Positions 1-11,330 of a stretch of DNA of 64,000 nt are shown piece by piece. The first letter of the stretch is position 1; every line of letters begins with the position of its first letter. The notes beneath the pieces are model-generated. The model was given only the letters and a program-made list of their open reading frames with translations, ran no database searches and was not told the DNA's origin. The position numbers were made by a program, and so were the translations under genes. Location of the stretch: NCBI RefSeq assembly GCF_014805625.2, contig NW_023998465.1, positions 679,354 through 743,353 on the forward strand, in the 5' to 3' direction. The stretch comes from Glossina fuscipes. Lineage: Eukaryota > Arthropoda > Insecta > Diptera > Glossinidae.

Positions 1-55
1 TTACTTTTTTTTTCGTTTTTCTTTTAATATTTAAGGCACTCTCACAAGCTAAATT

Positions 56-65
56 NNNNNNNNNN
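56..65. other. assembly gap (10 N)
   Basis: Ten consecutive N. The true length is unknown, since 10 N may be a placeholder. It directly abuts a 12-bp inverted repeat, which may be why the assembly broke here. Confidence 0.99.
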
Positions 66-117
66 AGCAATTTCTCTCTATTTTATTTTTATGGATCACA
101 ACTTTAGAGAAATTGCT
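66..117. repeat. 12-bp inverted repeat (hairpin) next to the gap
   Basis: AGCAATTTCTCT at 66-77 is the exact reverse complement of AGAGAAATTGCT at 106-117, with a 28-nt loop. The arms may extend into the gap. It could be the end of a small inverted-repeat element or chance in AT-rich DNA. Confidence 0.7.
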
Positions 118-2099
118 TTTTTGATTTTTGTGAAGTATTATTGTTAGAGCGCCTTCAAGACTCGTTTTTCGTATTTAATCTTTAGAGAGCAATAGTGTTC
201 TCATGACTTCAAAAATGCATAGATGGGTTTCTATTTGAATACTCAGAAGGGAAAAGTCCTATTTGTTTCTAAAGGCTACTAAAATAAATTTAGAACACTC
301 AAGAAAGAAACTACATTCCCGTTCTCATTTTTTTATAATTAGAGCAACATATATATACATAACACCCTATAAAAGCGTAAGCATATTGTACGCTGCAGTA
401 AATATGCCTCATTACAGCTTAACATGTTGGAAGCATAATAGCATAGAGGAATTAATACAAAATAAGCCAAAAAAGAAATTTATTTGTAAATGTTCGAGAA
501 GTAGAGCACATGACATAACGCGTTATACGTTTTGCGTGGGGCACGAACTGCCAAAATAAAATTGACTGTATGTATGTATATGTTGCCGAACGTACAGCTT
601 GTGCTGACGCAAACTGTTAAAATTTTTGCAAGCGTCGGATTTGACAGACGAACATGTGCGTATTTGTGAAGATAAAAGAAGGTGATAGTTTAAAGTGCTT
701 TTCATATTTAAAAAAAAAAAAAGTAAAAATCAAATTAATGTACACCGCTACCCATATCTGTACGGGACAAACTTTTTCAGCTTTATTAACTCCAGCTCGC
801 TTCAAAAAAAATGTTTCGCTGTATTAATTTTGTAGATCATAAACGTTTATGCACACAAACGCTAGCTATAAATTTTGTTTTACCAATTATTGTTATCGTT
901 ATTATTGCAATTATTGTGTTTTGTAAAGGAAATACTTAGTTCTTATGTGTTTTTTATTCCTCTGACTTGCTCAGCGTCAAAGCGCTATGACTCTCTTTTG
1001 CAATGCTATTCGATCGCAAAAGTCACAAGCTATATTAACCATAGCGATTGATTCGCTTGATTGTGACTACATAAAAATCTGTGTCTTTTATTTGTACTTG
1101 TTCTGCGTTTATAACAATTTTTGGTATTAATATTTACAATTATTCTTGTTGTAAGAAGACAATTTTTCATTTGTATGATATGCGTTTGAACATTTGACAC
1201 TTTGAAGTGTGCCATTAAATTTTCTTAATTACTATTTTCTTTTTATTTCCAAATTTCACTTGAGATGCACTTCGTACCATTGAGCATGCATTATACATTA
1301 AGTACACTACAATTTGCACTTTTCACTACAACAATCGAGCTAAGAAACAAATGACGAAATTTAAGAAAACATAAGTTTAGTTGCAAATTTTCGTGAAATT
1401 TCGGTGATTTTTAAAGGCATTAGTAATATATACATATAATAGTGTAATTTTTTACTTCATCTCCGGACTGAAAAATTCCGCCGTCACGTTCTTCGGCTCA
1501 ATTGCACCAATTCTTTTTGAATTTACCAGCGATGGTCTTGTTTGGTTGTAGCAATTTATAACGTAGTCCCACAATTTCAACTCTAAATGAATCGGTCTTA
1601 ATAGTTCTCCTGGCGTATATCGTGGTTATTCGTGTTTTGTGCACCGTAACGGACCCATTGTTCATCGTGCGCAATATCACAAGCACAAAAACGTTTTTTA
1701 CAGCATAAATACGTAACTGTACGGTACAATGAATATTAACTTTTTTGGAATGTAAAGAACACAAAAAATACCTGCGATACGCTCACCTTCTATTATAAGC
1801 TTCCCCCGCTCTCTGTTCGTCTGATTTTCATGCATTTTTGGGTTTAATCTACTGATCGCGATTTTGAAAGTATTTTGATGATATTAGGTACACCGATATG
1901 TTTAGGTCCAAGGAGGAGCGCTACTGAAAATGGCTGGGAGCGCACCATTTTTCCGCAAAATATAAGGTGCTATGAATGGTTGTGTTAATCGTAGTAGTGT
2001 TAAATATTTAATGGTTGACCGTGGCCACCTACAACGTTTTCACTTGCTTTCTAATATTTGGATAGAATAAATTTACAGAAAATATGAATAAAATTAAGT
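118..2099. other. no recognisable gene
   Basis: AT-rich non-coding sequence. Open frames are below 100 codons, low in complexity and resemble no family I know. I see no splice-linked coding exon and no clear repeat. Confidence 0.6.
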
Positions 2100-2109
2100 T
2101 TTCTTCAGT

Positions 2110-2480
2110 GTTTACAGCCAAAAGGGAAGCTTGAGAGATCCTCTAAGGTACATATATATATTCGTGATCAACGTAAAATTCTCAATCGAGTTAGCCGTCT
2201 GTTCGTAAGGCTTCGCACCCGCGGAGTTATTATTGGCACTCTCCTGGCTGTAAAAATTAAGATGTCGACTTCAAATTTGATAGAACCATTTCAACTTTTT
2301 GCACTTGGTCCAGTATTGGAAATGGGCCAAATTAGTCAAAGGCAGTAAAGCGTAAACTGAATGCAATTCTTTTTCTCCTACCAAATTTAAGTTCTGGCTC
2401 GTTACTAATAAATTATGAGAGATAGAAGGCTGAAAGTGTTTGTATTTATTTTCTGAAGGACTGTACAAAATGGAAAAAAA
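2110..2480 (+). repeat. mini-me-like dispersed repeat, copy 1
   Basis: Contains the diagnostic order 'CCAAAAGGGAAGCTT', a TATATATATTCGTGATCA core, then 'GTCTGTTCG'. After a spacer comes an oligo matching 'TTTTTGCACTTGGTCCAGTA' of the 43.4-kb copy. The same succession recurs at 18.7, 43.2, 50.1, 57.2 and 57.6 kb. The core resembles dipteran mini-me/GTCY-associated repeats known for '..AAAGTATATATTCTTGATCAG..' followed by GTCC/GTCT motifs. It has no coding capacity. Confidence 0.6.
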
Positions 2481-2539
2481 ATGTTCTCGTCACATACATA
2501 AGTGATAACATTTTAATTTTTTTTTTTCTTATTACTAAT

Positions 2540-2780
2540 AAGGTAAAAAAGAAAGTATGCTATTAATTATTCTCTACATTCCTCACGTAAACATATATTA
2601 TCTATCTAAAAATATTAATAATATTAATTTTAAAATAAATAGGATGGATTTGTCAACGTCGAGGATTGGTTTTGTCTTAACAGTATGATCAATCGGGTAT
2701 CAAATAGAAGGACTTGGAGAGTAGAATGCGACAAGCTAAGAACGCGTCGCAATATGTGTACAAAAAAAAAAACGGGATTG
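2540..2780 (+). repeat. dispersed repeat B, copy 1
   Basis: Shares 'TACATTCCTCA', then 'ATCTATCTAAAAAT' and 'AGAGTAGAATGCG', with 43680-43920, and the first part also with 41140-41275. At both 2.1-2.8 kb and 43.2-43.9 kb it follows the mini-me-like repeat in the same order. The two segments may therefore be one roughly 700-800 bp non-autonomous element. Confidence 0.5.
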
Positions 2781-3059
2781 TAGAGCAGGACGAGAATTTT
2801 TGTTTTTTAGTGCACTAAAATAAAAACGTTTGTAAAACTGATTTTACTTACTATTCTTAAGTTAGGGTGGAAGGAGTGCTGTACACTGTGTCGATTTTTT
2901 ATCTAAAAAATGGAGATTGGGGAACACGCAGCATGTAATAGGTACTTGAAAATTTGAGTGTTTGTATGTAAAAATACAAAAATTACATTATTAAGGCAGA
3001 AACTTATAAACGTCGGTATTTTTATTCATACTTATATATATATGTGTATACATCTGAAC

Positions 3060-3670
3060 TTTGAAGGGTTTGCTGGAGCGCCGCCTAATCCAGCCGTAGG
3101 TGACATAGGTCGAGATTTATCTCGCGGTTTGGCCCTATTTGCTATGTTGAGGCAGTGAAGAGCTCAATATTAACTACCGCTGCAAGTTCTGACAGATCAG
3201 GACACTCGGCCGTGTCATCATCGTCGGAGTCATCACCTACCGCTCCAAGTTGTGAAGGAACGGTGCCGCCATTGCCTCTGTCCCATTGATAGGATTACGT
3301 GGAAAGAACAGATGAAGGACTCTGTGTCCACCGGAGGGATGTTACCAACGACTTCAGAGGAAACCGCCGATCCCATCAATTGAGGATTGTCTCTCCGCGT
3401 AAACCTATTTTTGTATCGCAGTTATCATTCTGTACCCCCAAAGAAGCGATTGTGGAGTACTTGAAGAATAAGCTCTGAGTGGAGGAAGCTAAAAACTGCA
3501 GTGTTTTCAAGTTTAGTTCCACTCGTCAGAGCGATATTACTTCCTTTAAAATTGTTATTCCGGCATCCCTATTTAAATATGTTATGTCAGCAAAGTTTTG
3601 GCCACAAAGCATTTTAATTAAAGAATTTGTACGCCACCAAAGGAATACCGCTCCGGCGATTTTGGAGTAG
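3060..3670 (+). pseudogene. LINE ORF1 relic
   Basis: The frame at 3479-3670 ends with 'SFKIVIPASLFKYVM' followed by 'FWPQSILIKEFV'. This fits the C-terminal signature of insect LINE ORF1 proteins (SFKI.VP..LF.....FWP.....REF). Upstream sequence is open only in short pieces over several frames, with stops at about 3156 and 3476. ORF1 protein would bind element RNA. No zinc knuckles are visible. The assignment rests on this short motif only. Confidence 0.55.
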
Positions 3671-4314
3671 TAACTTCAGCAGGTAAAAAAAATAACGTAT
3701 AGCTGGCATGTGCTGGAAAAACTGCATCAGAAAGTCTGAATGCGAAACTGCGCAATGTGTTTGTAAATTCCTTAAATTCTGACTACCTTATTGTAGCATT
3801 TATAGTGTAATAATGTTTGATGTGGTATGAAGTGTTTAGTTTATCTGTTTAGGCCCTATGCTGCTCGACTGCAGTACGCCAAAGGGTCTCGGCATAAGAC
3901 GGTCACTAATTTTAATAGTTCAGGCGGATTTGAACGCCTAGTGTTCTTAGCGAGTAAAACGCTTGGTTGAGTTGCTCTTTGAGCACTGGTTTTCTTTATT
4001 TTCTTAGGCACTATTAATACTTAATTTTTACACTAAATTATTCTTATCTTATTCTAAACAGAATTGTAATTGTTTACTAAATTATCCTTATCACTCACTA
4101 GATTATTCTTATCTAAACAGAATTATCACTGTTTACATGGGAAGTAAAGTGTGGCATTTTATTTTTATTTTATCAAAAGGATTATGCTGAAGTCGCATAA
4201 TTTTGTCACACTTCAAGTGGATGCATACGATAGTATGCGATCACACTACAATAGAATAGAATTTTAGCTTAAGCCGGGCTTATTTCGACAAGGAAGTTTT
4301 TTGCTCGGAATTTT

Positions 4315-4560
4315 AGATCTTCAGGTGACAGATTGCACAAAACTGGTGGGGGAGTGTTAATTGGGGGTAATCGTTGCTTACTTTCATCTTTGGTTAGTGC
4401 ATTTATGCCGGCAACTGTCGAGTTTGTAGGCGCTAAAGTAAAGCTGTTTACTTGTAATGCACGTATTACACGCTCTTACATTCCTCCAGCGTCTGATATT
4501 GTGGTTTGTTTAGAGCGCTTGGCTTTGATGAAAAATATTACTTTTCGCTTCAAACTGTAG
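4315..4560 (+). pseudogene. LINE endonuclease relic, N-terminal half
   Basis: The frame 4333-4560 reads TGGGVLIGG, then ATVEFVGAKVKLFTCNA, then SYIPPASDIVVCLERL. These are the 'GGGVLI..', 'EFV..K' and 'CSYIPP.SD...Y' blocks of the APE-type endonuclease that nicks target DNA. Drift ends the frame at a stop at 4558. The continuation (GDFN block) appears about 1 kb downstream at 5615. Confidence 0.65.
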
Positions 4561-5585
4561 CTCTAAACCAAATTGTGTCTAGCTCGCCTAAATTGGGGGG
4601 TTCATAAGTGAAATTTGCCCTACAGAATTTTTATAATTTTTATGTGTTGCAAAATGAAAGTGTAGTGTAATGTATAAACTTACTTTGCAAGCCAGTATCA
4701 TTCCAAGCAAATTTTTTATAAAACATTTATAATTAAAATAAACAATATGAATAATAAATTACAAAACAGTACATATAATTAATGATTATGTTAAATAATA
4801 TGAGCTATATATTAATACTAATTAAGTTATTGCCAAAATAATTTTTTTAATTAACAGTAATTAACAGTAACATTTAACTCACCCATCTAAAACGCTCCGA
4901 ATGTACCTTCGTGAAAAAAAACTTAAGAATTACATGACTTCAAAACTACCAATCATTGTGTTTGACGTGACCAATCATTTCGAAAGACTTGAGCATGCGT
5001 TGCAGCCTAGAAAGTCTTTTTTCTCCGAATGCGATAGGAGATACAGATGACTTTGGGATTTTTCGTTGTTCTTTATGGCTTGAAATCGTTAGGAATTTGT
5101 GGTATTCGCGGGCCCTCTCTCAACAGTTTAAAAAGTATTCATAACGTTTTTCAAATCCGATGCGAGATACAGAAGGCTTTAGGATTTTTTGTTGTTCTTT
5201 AAAGTTTTGACTCGTTCTGGAAAAAATCATTAAATGTTTGCAATTCTTAAGTTCTGCTGCGCCGATCCACGCAATCGTACAGGAATTTGTGGTATCCGCA
5301 GGCATTCTCTCAACAGGTTAAAACGGATCCGTAACGTTTTTAATAAATTTTACAATTGTGTTTTTTTTTTTATTATTAATTAATATGAATTAATTTGATA
5401 ATCTTTTAAGCAAAAATATTCTGATGGCGATTTAAAAGATTTTTATTCAAAAATTGTAAAATGACAAAATTTTCCTTTTTTTCTTTCTTTTCTTTTTTTC
5501 AAATTTTATTGACTAATCACTACCAACTCAAATCAGCACAGAGTCGATTCCCAACAAAAAAAAAAAATCGTCTCATTTTCCTACA
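4561..5585. other. about 1 kb of non-LINE sequence splitting the endonuclease
   Basis: Lies exactly between the two endonuclease halves and has no LINE-like frame. It contains AT-rich filler and the diverged tandem duplication at 5027-5340. The simplest reading is a later insertion into the LINE, but I cannot see clear terminal repeats or target duplications. Confidence 0.45.
5027..5340 (+). repeat. diverged direct duplication
   Basis: Two units share the order 'GAGATACAGA', 'TTTTTCGTTGTTCTTTA' / 'TTTTTTGTTGTTCTTTA', 'GGAATTTGTGGTAT', 'TCTCTCAACAG' and 'AACGTTTTT'. Unit 1 is about 5027-5152 and unit 2 about 5153-5340. Unit 2 is longer by some 60 bp in its middle. The function is unknown. Confidence 0.7.
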
Positions 5586-5589
5586 AAAC

Positions 5590-5800
5590 AAAGTGATAAG
5601 TTAATAGCGCTAGGTGACTTTAATCTGGGCAATGTTTCGTGGGTTCTTAACGAGGACCTTGGAAGTTATATTCCGTTTTCTTATGCATTAATTTATAAAG
5701 AGTTCTTTGATGGTATCCATGGGCTCGGTTTCTGTCTGCTTACCAACATCTTTAATGAGAATAATAATTCGCTTGACTTAGTTTTTTGCTAGTTTTTCAC
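5590..5800 (+). pseudogene. LINE endonuclease relic, C-terminal half
   Basis: Translation from about 5596 gives DKLIALGDFNLGNVSW, the conserved GDFN catalytic block. At about 5755 it gives NNSLDLVF, the 'LDL(I/V)F' block. Stops follow. Together with 4315-4560 this makes one endonuclease domain. Confidence 0.7.
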
Positions 5801-6479
5801 TAAATCCGAGGGGACGCCTTTGCTTTTCCTGAAGATAGGCATCATCCTTCGTTGTTACTTGCCGCAAATTGTCTAGCTGACATTAGACGGTGTAACCAAA
5901 TGATCAGTAGGAATCAACGTTTATTTTCCAAAACAAATTACTTCGAAGTTAGGAACTTGCTGGGTGGCATTCACTGGGACTTACGCTCTGAAGATATTTA
6001 TGATTCGATATCCTTTATTTACAGTCAACATTTTCCGCAATTTCCGTCCCGGTAACGTTTAAAGCTTGTCACACGTCAGTGGCTCCAGTTTGGTATATTA
6101 AGCATTTTCGGATGGTCCGTAACGAAAAAAGTAGGCTATTTAAAAAATTCACTCGGAGTATTTTGATTTGAGATTATATGGTATATTCCAGCGGTAGACG
6201 TGATTATAAATCTTTGAAAGCAACTTGTTATTCCGTCATGAGATTTTCAAATTTCGAATCATCCTAATAACCAAACTTTTTGTAGATTTTTTTTTGGAAG
6301 TCGACCAATGGTTAAATATTTCGTCTGATAATTATCGGAATTCGACAAGCCCGTTTGGTATTTTTTCGTCCACGCTTTTTTCAGAAAAAAGAATATTTAT
6401 AGCACTGTCAACTTTGAAACTTTGTAACTACCCTCGTTCTGATGGTGTTCCATTTGCTATTTTCCAACATTGTGCGGAT

Positions 6480-7255
6480 TAACTACGTTCTCCGCTTGCA
6501 CATGTTTTAATGTTTGTTTGACAAAAGATTACTTTGCATCGGTTTGGAAGAGAAGTTTTATCTTACCTCTTTATAAGAAGGTTTTTCGGAAACTTATTGG
6601 AAATTATAGGGGAATTGCCAAACTTAATACAGTGCCCAAACTATTTGAATCACTGGCAGCACAAAGGCTTACTCCGGATTTAGGGTCAATTATATCGCAC
6701 TGTCAGCACGGTTTTTCAAAGCTGGGTCAACTGAATGAGTTTTGTAGCGCAATCTATAAAGCACTTTCCGATCACAAACAACCTGACGTTGCCTTCAGGG
6801 ACTTTTCCAAAGTTTTCAACAGAGCTGATCATAACCTGCTAGTCTATACTTAGTTTTTCAAACAATATGATTGCCTGGTTCAGCGCCTACCTCTTTGGGC
6901 GCACCGAACGAGCGTTGGCGGATTCCGGGCAATCCATAGTAATTGTCGTCACTTTTGGTCTTCCTTGGGGCGGCTATCTTGGCCTGCTTTTATTTATTTT
7001 ATACGTGAATGACTTTCCGGAGTGCATTCAACATTCCCGTGTTTTAATGTTTACAGACGACGTTAAACTACCCTTCCCCTTTGACTCAATACATGGTACC
7101 AAACTTCTTCAGTCCGATCTTGGGAAAGTGTGTATATGGTGTGCAATCAATGGTATGGTGTTGAATTCAAAAAAAAAGGAAGAAAACTGTTCAATGGGAC
7201 TTCCCGATAATTGCATCGCGAGCTTTGAGGTAGGATTTTCGCCTTTAAGCTAATA
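6480..7255 (+). pseudogene. LINE reverse transcriptase relic
   Basis: Two frames (to 6851 and from 6867) encode a reverse transcriptase broken by a frameshift near 6855. Visible blocks are FILPLYKK, NYRGIAKLNTVPKLFE, CQHGFSK, DFSKVFNRADHNLL, then GLPWGGYLGLLLFILYVND and the active site MFTDDVKL. The usual FADD is FTDD here, although both aspartates remain. The thumb end and 3' UTR are not recognised after 7255. Confidence 0.8.
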
Positions 7256-8045
7256 AAAGTAGATGTTTTTTGACGGCTTTAGCCCAGGAGGGTCTCAAGC
7301 CACTTTGTATCCTTGTATCACAATTATGAGTTGTTCAATTTGTTTCGGGTAGCGTGTAAACTGTTCAACAATCATCACCACTTGCTTGATCAGTTTGTTT
7401 TGTTAATAAGGGTAAAAGCGTTATACTGCGTAACTAACTGCTAAACATTTCCGAGTCTTGTACAATCCACGTAAATTGAATCAAAATATTCCTTTACATT
7501 TGTTTTTGTTTTTTATTTGTCGCTATTAATAAAGTATAAATTAGCACATATTCATTCATCAATATATACCCCTGTATTTTAATTTAAGGGTTAGTTGAAT
7601 GCCGGGGTATATTAGTAGCCAGCAAAAAAATCAAATGTGTCCAAATGGCACCTTTTACACAGACAAGCGGAAATCATCTAGATTGTATTTATTGTCTTCG
7701 TTTCATATAGAGCGAAGCAATGAAACTAATATTTTCGTAAGTGAGTACACACCACGACAATGTTTCTTCGTAGTTCCCGTGTAATGCAGCGGTAAATTTT
7801 CAATGCACTCGTTATACCTGGTGCTTTAATCCAAGTTAAACGCTTTATGCGTTAGCAACTATTTTGGATGTAGCTACAGTCGTGTCCCGCATAGTGGTAC
7901 ACATTAACCGATTGAACAATCACCATATGTGGCCACGTAGGACTATTGCTGTGATGGGCCTGCTTATGTCAGTTTATATTTACAATGTAGGTTGTTAATA
8001 CGTCATGACATACTATATTATTACAGTCTTGCTGACGTGACTTCT
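7256..8045. other. no recognisable gene
   Basis: AT-rich sequence following the LINE relic. No conserved frame and no clear repeat family were seen. Confidence 0.5.
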
Positions 8046-8054
8046 TTACTTTTG

Positions 8055-8485
8055 TTTTACAGTGTTTGCTGTTGTTGCTGTTGTCCCAGTTGTTGTCCCT
8101 GATGCGATTTTTGTTTTCATCGCTGCTGCTATTGTTGTTTTTGTTTTGCCTTCATTTTTTTAATTACTTGGTGCTGTTATTTTTGTGGTCGGTATCGGTT
8201 TTGCTACAGCTATTACTACTCTTACCGTTCTCGCTGTTATAGATGGCGTTGTTATTATTCCGTCACAACTATTGTTACTATAGCTGATGTTGATGCTGTT
8301 GTTGCTGCTGTTTTTATTACTTTACATGTTGCATTTCTTGCTACTCCCAGTGCTATTGGTGAGTCGTTATTTTACTGTGTTTATTGCGCCTGTTCTGCTG
8401 CCCTTACTGGCATTATTCTTGTTGATGACATTAGGGATATGAGGTTGTCGCTGTATTGTTTTTGGTTGCTATTGTGATGTTGTGG
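8055..8485 (+). repeat. degenerate GTT/GCT trinucleotide-rich tract
   Basis: About 430 bp dominated by TGT, TTG, GCT and GTT triplets (for example TGTTGCTGTTGTTGCTG), with scattered substitutions. It reads as an old expanded microsatellite. The complementary strand would encode runs rich in Asn, Ser and Gln, but no sustained frame supports a gene. Confidence 0.65.
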
Positions 8486-9635
8486 TTGTCGATATTATAA
8501 TTTTTGCTTTCTATTGTTCTTGTTAAGGAGTTTTATTTTTCACGAGCTTACATTTAGAAGTTTGTGTTTGCAATTTGGCAGAATGAGCGCAGGTACAGTA
8601 TTTTTTATTTTACTTATAATGTACAGAGCTTTCTTTTGTATAAAAGTTCAATCTTTTGTTGTGAAAAAGACAGTGATGAGAGCTTACGTCTACGGTTGAT
8701 GTACAATCGCGAATGATATGGAAAAAGTCTTTGTGCATTGAAAGATTTCCGTTATGGGCTTCAGCGGAATTTTTCTTAGATAACATGGGCCGCTAGAAAA
8801 TATGCGACCTTATCAGACAGATAAACTGCTAAGCTTGCTTCTTTCCGTGATCGAAGGGTCCTTGCTTTCTCTACTGCACCATTGCTTGTTTGTACATTTT
8901 GCATCACCCAAAAACGGTGTATTGTTAATTGTTATCGTTTTGGAAATTTAAGCCCACCCATGAGAAGGCCAAAAAATTGAACTTGTGCATCATTTGCTTA
9001 AGAAAAAACATACAATAAGAAATTGCAAATTTGGTCATTGTCGTTGTGGTGCTGTTATTTCTTGTTACTCAAAAATAGCAACAAACATTCAGAATAATAA
9101 AATATTATGTAACAAAGTCATAAACAACCGAAATTTATTTATAATAAGAAGCTCGAATTGTCACTTAACAATTTTATAAATTAATTTCAGGTATGCCAAC
9201 ATTCTGCTACCGGCAACCTTAAAACTAGTATCGGTTTTCACAACAGCTCCTCCTCAATTTCGATTTGACTTGAAACGTATAACTTTGCCGTTGCGAAGAT
9301 TGATTCCTTCGCGTTTTCGTCCATGGGTGAATTATCGATTTTTTGAGTGATTTTCCACATAACAAAATGTTGTCACATCTCAAGGAACATACGAAAGTGT
9401 ATTTCGTGCCGACTTCATTCTTTTATTATCCGTTGATTACTACATATAGGTAATCGCATTTCTTTCTTTTTTTTTTTTGCATTTCATTATCTTAATGACT
9501 ACTAAGTTATATTATTAACTAAAGGTCAAAAATCTTCTCGGCTCCTTGTTGTGCGCATGATTTCACTAGGGCAATTTTTCGTTTTTAATACATTTTAATA
9601 GCTCACGATCAGAGTTTATTCTTTTTAGGACTTTA
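8486..9635. other. no recognisable gene
   Basis: AT-rich, with short unremarkable frames only. A 12-T run lies near 9467. No element was recognised. Confidence 0.5.
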
Positions 9636-9639
9636 TTTG

Positions 9640-9860
9640 TGTATTTATTAAAACTCAACTCAACAAATCAACAGCCGAATTCGATTGACTCGTAGAAGTA
9701 AATTTTATACTAATTATTGTTAAAACATAATAGAAAGAATATAAAGATATTGAGATTAAGCGATTTAGATTTCTGCAAACAGCGCTGATCGGATGGGATG
9801 GTGAAGAACTATTAAGAAGTAAAAGGGTGTGTTTCTGGATGGAAAAAAAATGTGACAAAG
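9640..9860 (-). mobile_element. LINE 3'-end fragment
   Basis: On the minus strand, 'AATTAGTATAAAATTTAC' followed by sequence around 'GAATTCGGCTG' and 'GTTGAGTTGAGTTTTAATAA' parallels the LINE 3' ends at 34110-34245 (minus) and 43120-43232 (plus). 'GATTAAGCGATTTAGATTTC' near 9750 parallels 28218-28250 of the 28-kb copy. It is non-coding. Confidence 0.5.
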
Positions 9861-10335
9861 TTGCCTTTTAAAAATGATCGGAAATTTACAATAAATCGAG
9901 AGACAACAGTGACAATCCAATAATTACAAGTTTTTTGTTTTTTTAATAAGGGCAGTACGTACAATATGTGAATATCTCGTCATATTATCTGCTATAAATT
10001 CAACGAATTCGGCAAAGGTTACCAATAGCAAGCTGAAGTAAAAATCATTTATTAAATAAATGAAGACTTAGTGGCAGACATTTCTGGTGGAATCATTTCT
10101 TGATTAAGTTTGCATCCTTTGGATTTATTTAATGAATATATGAAGTAACGTCGTACGATTGAAGAACGTCAAAATATATAACCGCTCCCATATCCGACTC
10201 ACCAGCTAGCTCTACAAAGGTTCGTTCACCGGAGTGCAATCCTCTTGAAGTGACACTTTCGAGTTGCCCTAAAATTTAGTGCAATTAATACTTTTCTATA
10301 CACAGATAGCAAGGATATAGATTATATCGTTACAC
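9861..10335. other. no recognisable gene
   Basis: Short AT-rich stretch before the BEL/Pao relic. It may contain more of that element, decayed beyond recognition. Confidence 0.4.
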
Positions 10336-10339
10336 CCTT

Positions 10340-11330
10340 TCAGCAATCAACGATTCGTCATAATTCAGGTGGATATTCTGTAAGGTTGTCAAAAGTAAAA
10401 GAAAAGGAAGTGCTTTGAAATTCGTATGAACGGGTTCTTCAGTGTCTTAAAGGTTTGGAAAAGAAACTGAGAAAGCGTTCAGAAATCGAAACAGAATGCA
10501 CAAATTTTATGAAAGAGAACATAGCATTGGGTCAAATCTCGCTTGTGACGTCCTCACCAATAGTCAGCACGTACTATATTATTGTGTGCTTAAACAAGAC
10601 GGCGCAATTACATCATCGCGAGCAATATTTGCAGCTTAGCACAAACCTCATCGGGTTTTCCATTGCTTTATTCCGGTCCTACACTCTAATCAAAGCTACT
10701 TAACGCACTTTTACGTTTCTACAATGTAGCTTTGACCAGTGATGTTTGTAAAATGTATCGGTGTGTAAAGGTTTCTCATCCAGGCGACCGTCTGTTTGGA
10801 CACACATGACGATATTAACTCTTACGAATCGGATACCGTCACATATGGGACAAAGCCCGCAGCCTCTTTAACAGATCGTGGTATCGTGGTACGGCAAATG
10901 GACACGAGGTATTTACTTTAGCGATTTAATCTTTGACAATAATTCATTGATCAAACAATTAAAACACGACAGGAAGTTTTATCCTTATTTCAGAAAAGTC
11001 ATTTCATAATTCGAAAATGGTGCCGTTTTATGTGAAGTTTCACTGGCAGATTATCAAATATTCAAATGCCCTATGATGACACTTATGTAACCAAGACTTT
11101 AGGTCTTGTTTGGGATTATAAAATCAACGATTTAATTTTTTCGGTTTCACATACGATAAATTTAGCAACAAAACGCTCCCTACACCTACTGTGGCCCATC
11201 TCTACGATCCACTCGGTCTAGTTGATCCATTAATTACAAAGGCCAAAATATCTAGGCAGATTTTGTGCGAAAACAATCTGCAGTGGAAAGATTCATTGCA
11301 CTTGGTATTTTGTTCCAACCTTTTTGTCAA
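10340..11330 (+). mobile_element. BEL/Pao LTR-retrotransposon pol relic
   Basis: Reverse-transcriptase blocks in BEL/Pao order are scattered over frames. They are GGYSVRLSK (about 10370), LQCLKGLEKKLRKR and TNFMKENIALGQISLV (10440-10550), FYNVALTSDVCKMYR (about 10712), SDTVTYGTKPAAS (about 10830), KTLGLVWDYKINDLIF (about 11095) and LYDPLGLVDPLITKAKI (from 11200). The last is the hallmark 'FDPLG....P....K' motif that follows the BEL reverse transcriptase. Several frameshifts and stops show it is dead. No LTRs are seen nearby. Confidence 0.75.

Larger units (their letters stand above)
3060..7255 (+). mobile_element. degenerate non-LTR retrotransposon (LINE), Jockey/CR1-type
   Basis: Pieces of one LINE lie in order on the + strand: an ORF1 scrap (3060-3670), the N-terminal part of the apurinic-like endonuclease (4315-4560), the C-terminal part of the endonuclease (5590-5800) and the reverse transcriptase (6480-7255). 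About 1 kb without LINE similarity lies between the two endonuclease pieces. Every segment carries stops or frameshifts, so the copy is dead. Related copies are at 28-31 kb, 34-36 kb and 52.4-53.5 kb. The clade is inferred from domain order and the absence of RNase H; a precise family needs a repeat library. Confidence 0.75.

Noticed and set aside
3840..3990. tRNA-like B-box (GCGTTCAAATCCGCC on the minus strand)
   Set aside because: No A-box at tRNA spacing and no cloverleaf-compatible acceptor stem. It lies inside the LINE region between ORF1 and endonuclease.
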